Positions 63,631 through 64,000 of a DNA stretch of 64,000 bases are shown here, piece by piece; position 1 is the stretch's first letter; each line of letters begins with the position of its first letter. A program made the translations under genes and the position numbers. This stretch comes from Cycas panzhihuaensis (lineage: Eukaryota > Cycadophyta). The notes under the pieces were generated by a model. It had not been told where the DNA came from. It saw only the letters and a list, made by a program, of their open reading frames with translations, and made no database searches. The DNA is taken from assembly GCA_023213395.1 (NCBI GenBank), contig CM041465.1, positions 144,467,741 through 144,531,740 of the forward strand, written 5' to 3'.

Positions 63631-64000
63631 GTGTGTGTCTCAATCCTACTCGTAACATACAAAATGCAGAAGAAAAAGACACACACTTTAGGGGTAAAAT
63701 CATCCGGAATTGCTTTCATTCAAAACATGGCATTGCGTCTGGTCCTCTCACAACCAGATGCCTGCTAGGACAATACAGAATGGCTGCCCTAACACGTGGC
63801 GCAACACTAATACAATATGCATGCAGACTGGATCATGTTCCGCACATTGCGGTTCCAACTTTTATATACAAAACATGGAAGTTATATAACTGTTTTCCTA
63901 CTAATAAGTTACTTCTTTGTAAGCTCATGGGTCTGCCCAGACAGACCCATTTTCTGCCCGAATAGCGATTTGCGTAGCGATCGCCCGTGATTGCGTAGCG
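63631..64000. other. Sequence T: unidentified insertion at right edge
   Basis: Homology of S to B stops after CAATGATCAC, and TGTGTGTGTCTCAATCC begins, as an LTR or other insertion would. It holds the inverted pair ATGGGTCTG / CAGACCCAT (63927-63951), and TTGCGTAGCG or TGCGTAGCG occurs twice in the last 40 bases. No domain recognised. Only one end is visible. Confidence 0.45.

Larger units (their letters stand above)
45100..64000 (+). mobile_element. Copia element N, carrying O, R and Q
   Basis: Plus-strand Ty1/copia related to K. Its own DNA: 5' LTR (45100 to about 45437), leader (to 46519), gag (54160-54600), integrase (54735-55799) and RT (59536-60133). O interrupts the leader, R the integrase-RT linker and Q the RT. 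The 3' end is off the right edge. Gag C-terminus and protease are deleted. Confidence 0.85.
60134..64000 (-). mobile_element. Chromovirus Q (Ty3/gypsy), 3' part, carrying S
   Basis: Minus-strand gypsy of the same family as O: 3' LTR 60134-60677, shared PPT AAGGGGAGGGACT, chromodomain, integrase and the start of the RNase H side to 62221. S interrupts it from 62222. The rest is off the window. Confidence 0.9.
62222..64000 (-). mobile_element. Copia element S (B family), 3' part, nested in Q
   Basis: Minus-strand copia aligned with B: 3' LTR 62222-62696, PPT, RNase H and RT to about 63630, where unrelated sequence T begins. The rest is off the window. Confidence 0.88.

Overview
This is plant nuclear DNA made almost entirely of nested, decayed LTR retrotransposons. 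I found no intact host gene, rRNA, tRNA or CRISPR array. Every element with a readable primer-binding site uses the plant initiator-Met tRNA (TGGTATCAGAGC-like), the pol genes are plant Ty1/copia and Ty3/gypsy types, and the sequence is AT-rich with long stop-ridden pol remnants. That fits the intergenic space of a large, repeat-rich seed-plant genome. A conifer or other gymnosperm is plausible, but the species cannot be fixed from the sequence.

Left block (1-34694): one inferred five-level stack. A copia element (H, minus strand) is split in its RT by a gypsy element (G1). G1 is split in its RT by copia A, A is split in its integrase by copia B, and B carries a 322-bp TRIM with a perfect GACAT target duplication. 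G1's 5' LTR also carries copia E (duplication GATTT). H carries copia D (GTTCT) and a 4.0-kb element without pol, J (ATTGT). The 3' ends of H, G1 and A lie off the left edge.

Middle block (34695-45099): a broken plus-strand copia (K), cut by a truncated copia L of the B family. Next comes 2.6 kb of unassigned DNA with exon-like remnants, then an old small element M whose LTRs have diverged strongly and whose internal region carries an unfamiliar tandemly duplicated reading frame.

Right block (45100-64000): copia N (plus, K-like) contains chromovirus O, which itself holds a 2-kb element P that encodes only Gag. N also contains the non-autonomous element R and chromovirus Q (minus, same family as O). 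Q is interrupted by copia S (B family), and S is interrupted near the right edge by an unidentified sequence T.

Functional state: most gag-pol genes carry stops, frameshifts and lost catalytic residues. The best preserved frames are a 502-codon Gag-protease frame in E, a 253-codon Gag in P, the RT frames of B and D, and the chromodomain of Q. The TRIM, J, P, R and probably M lack their own polymerase and would have needed proteins from autonomous relatives.
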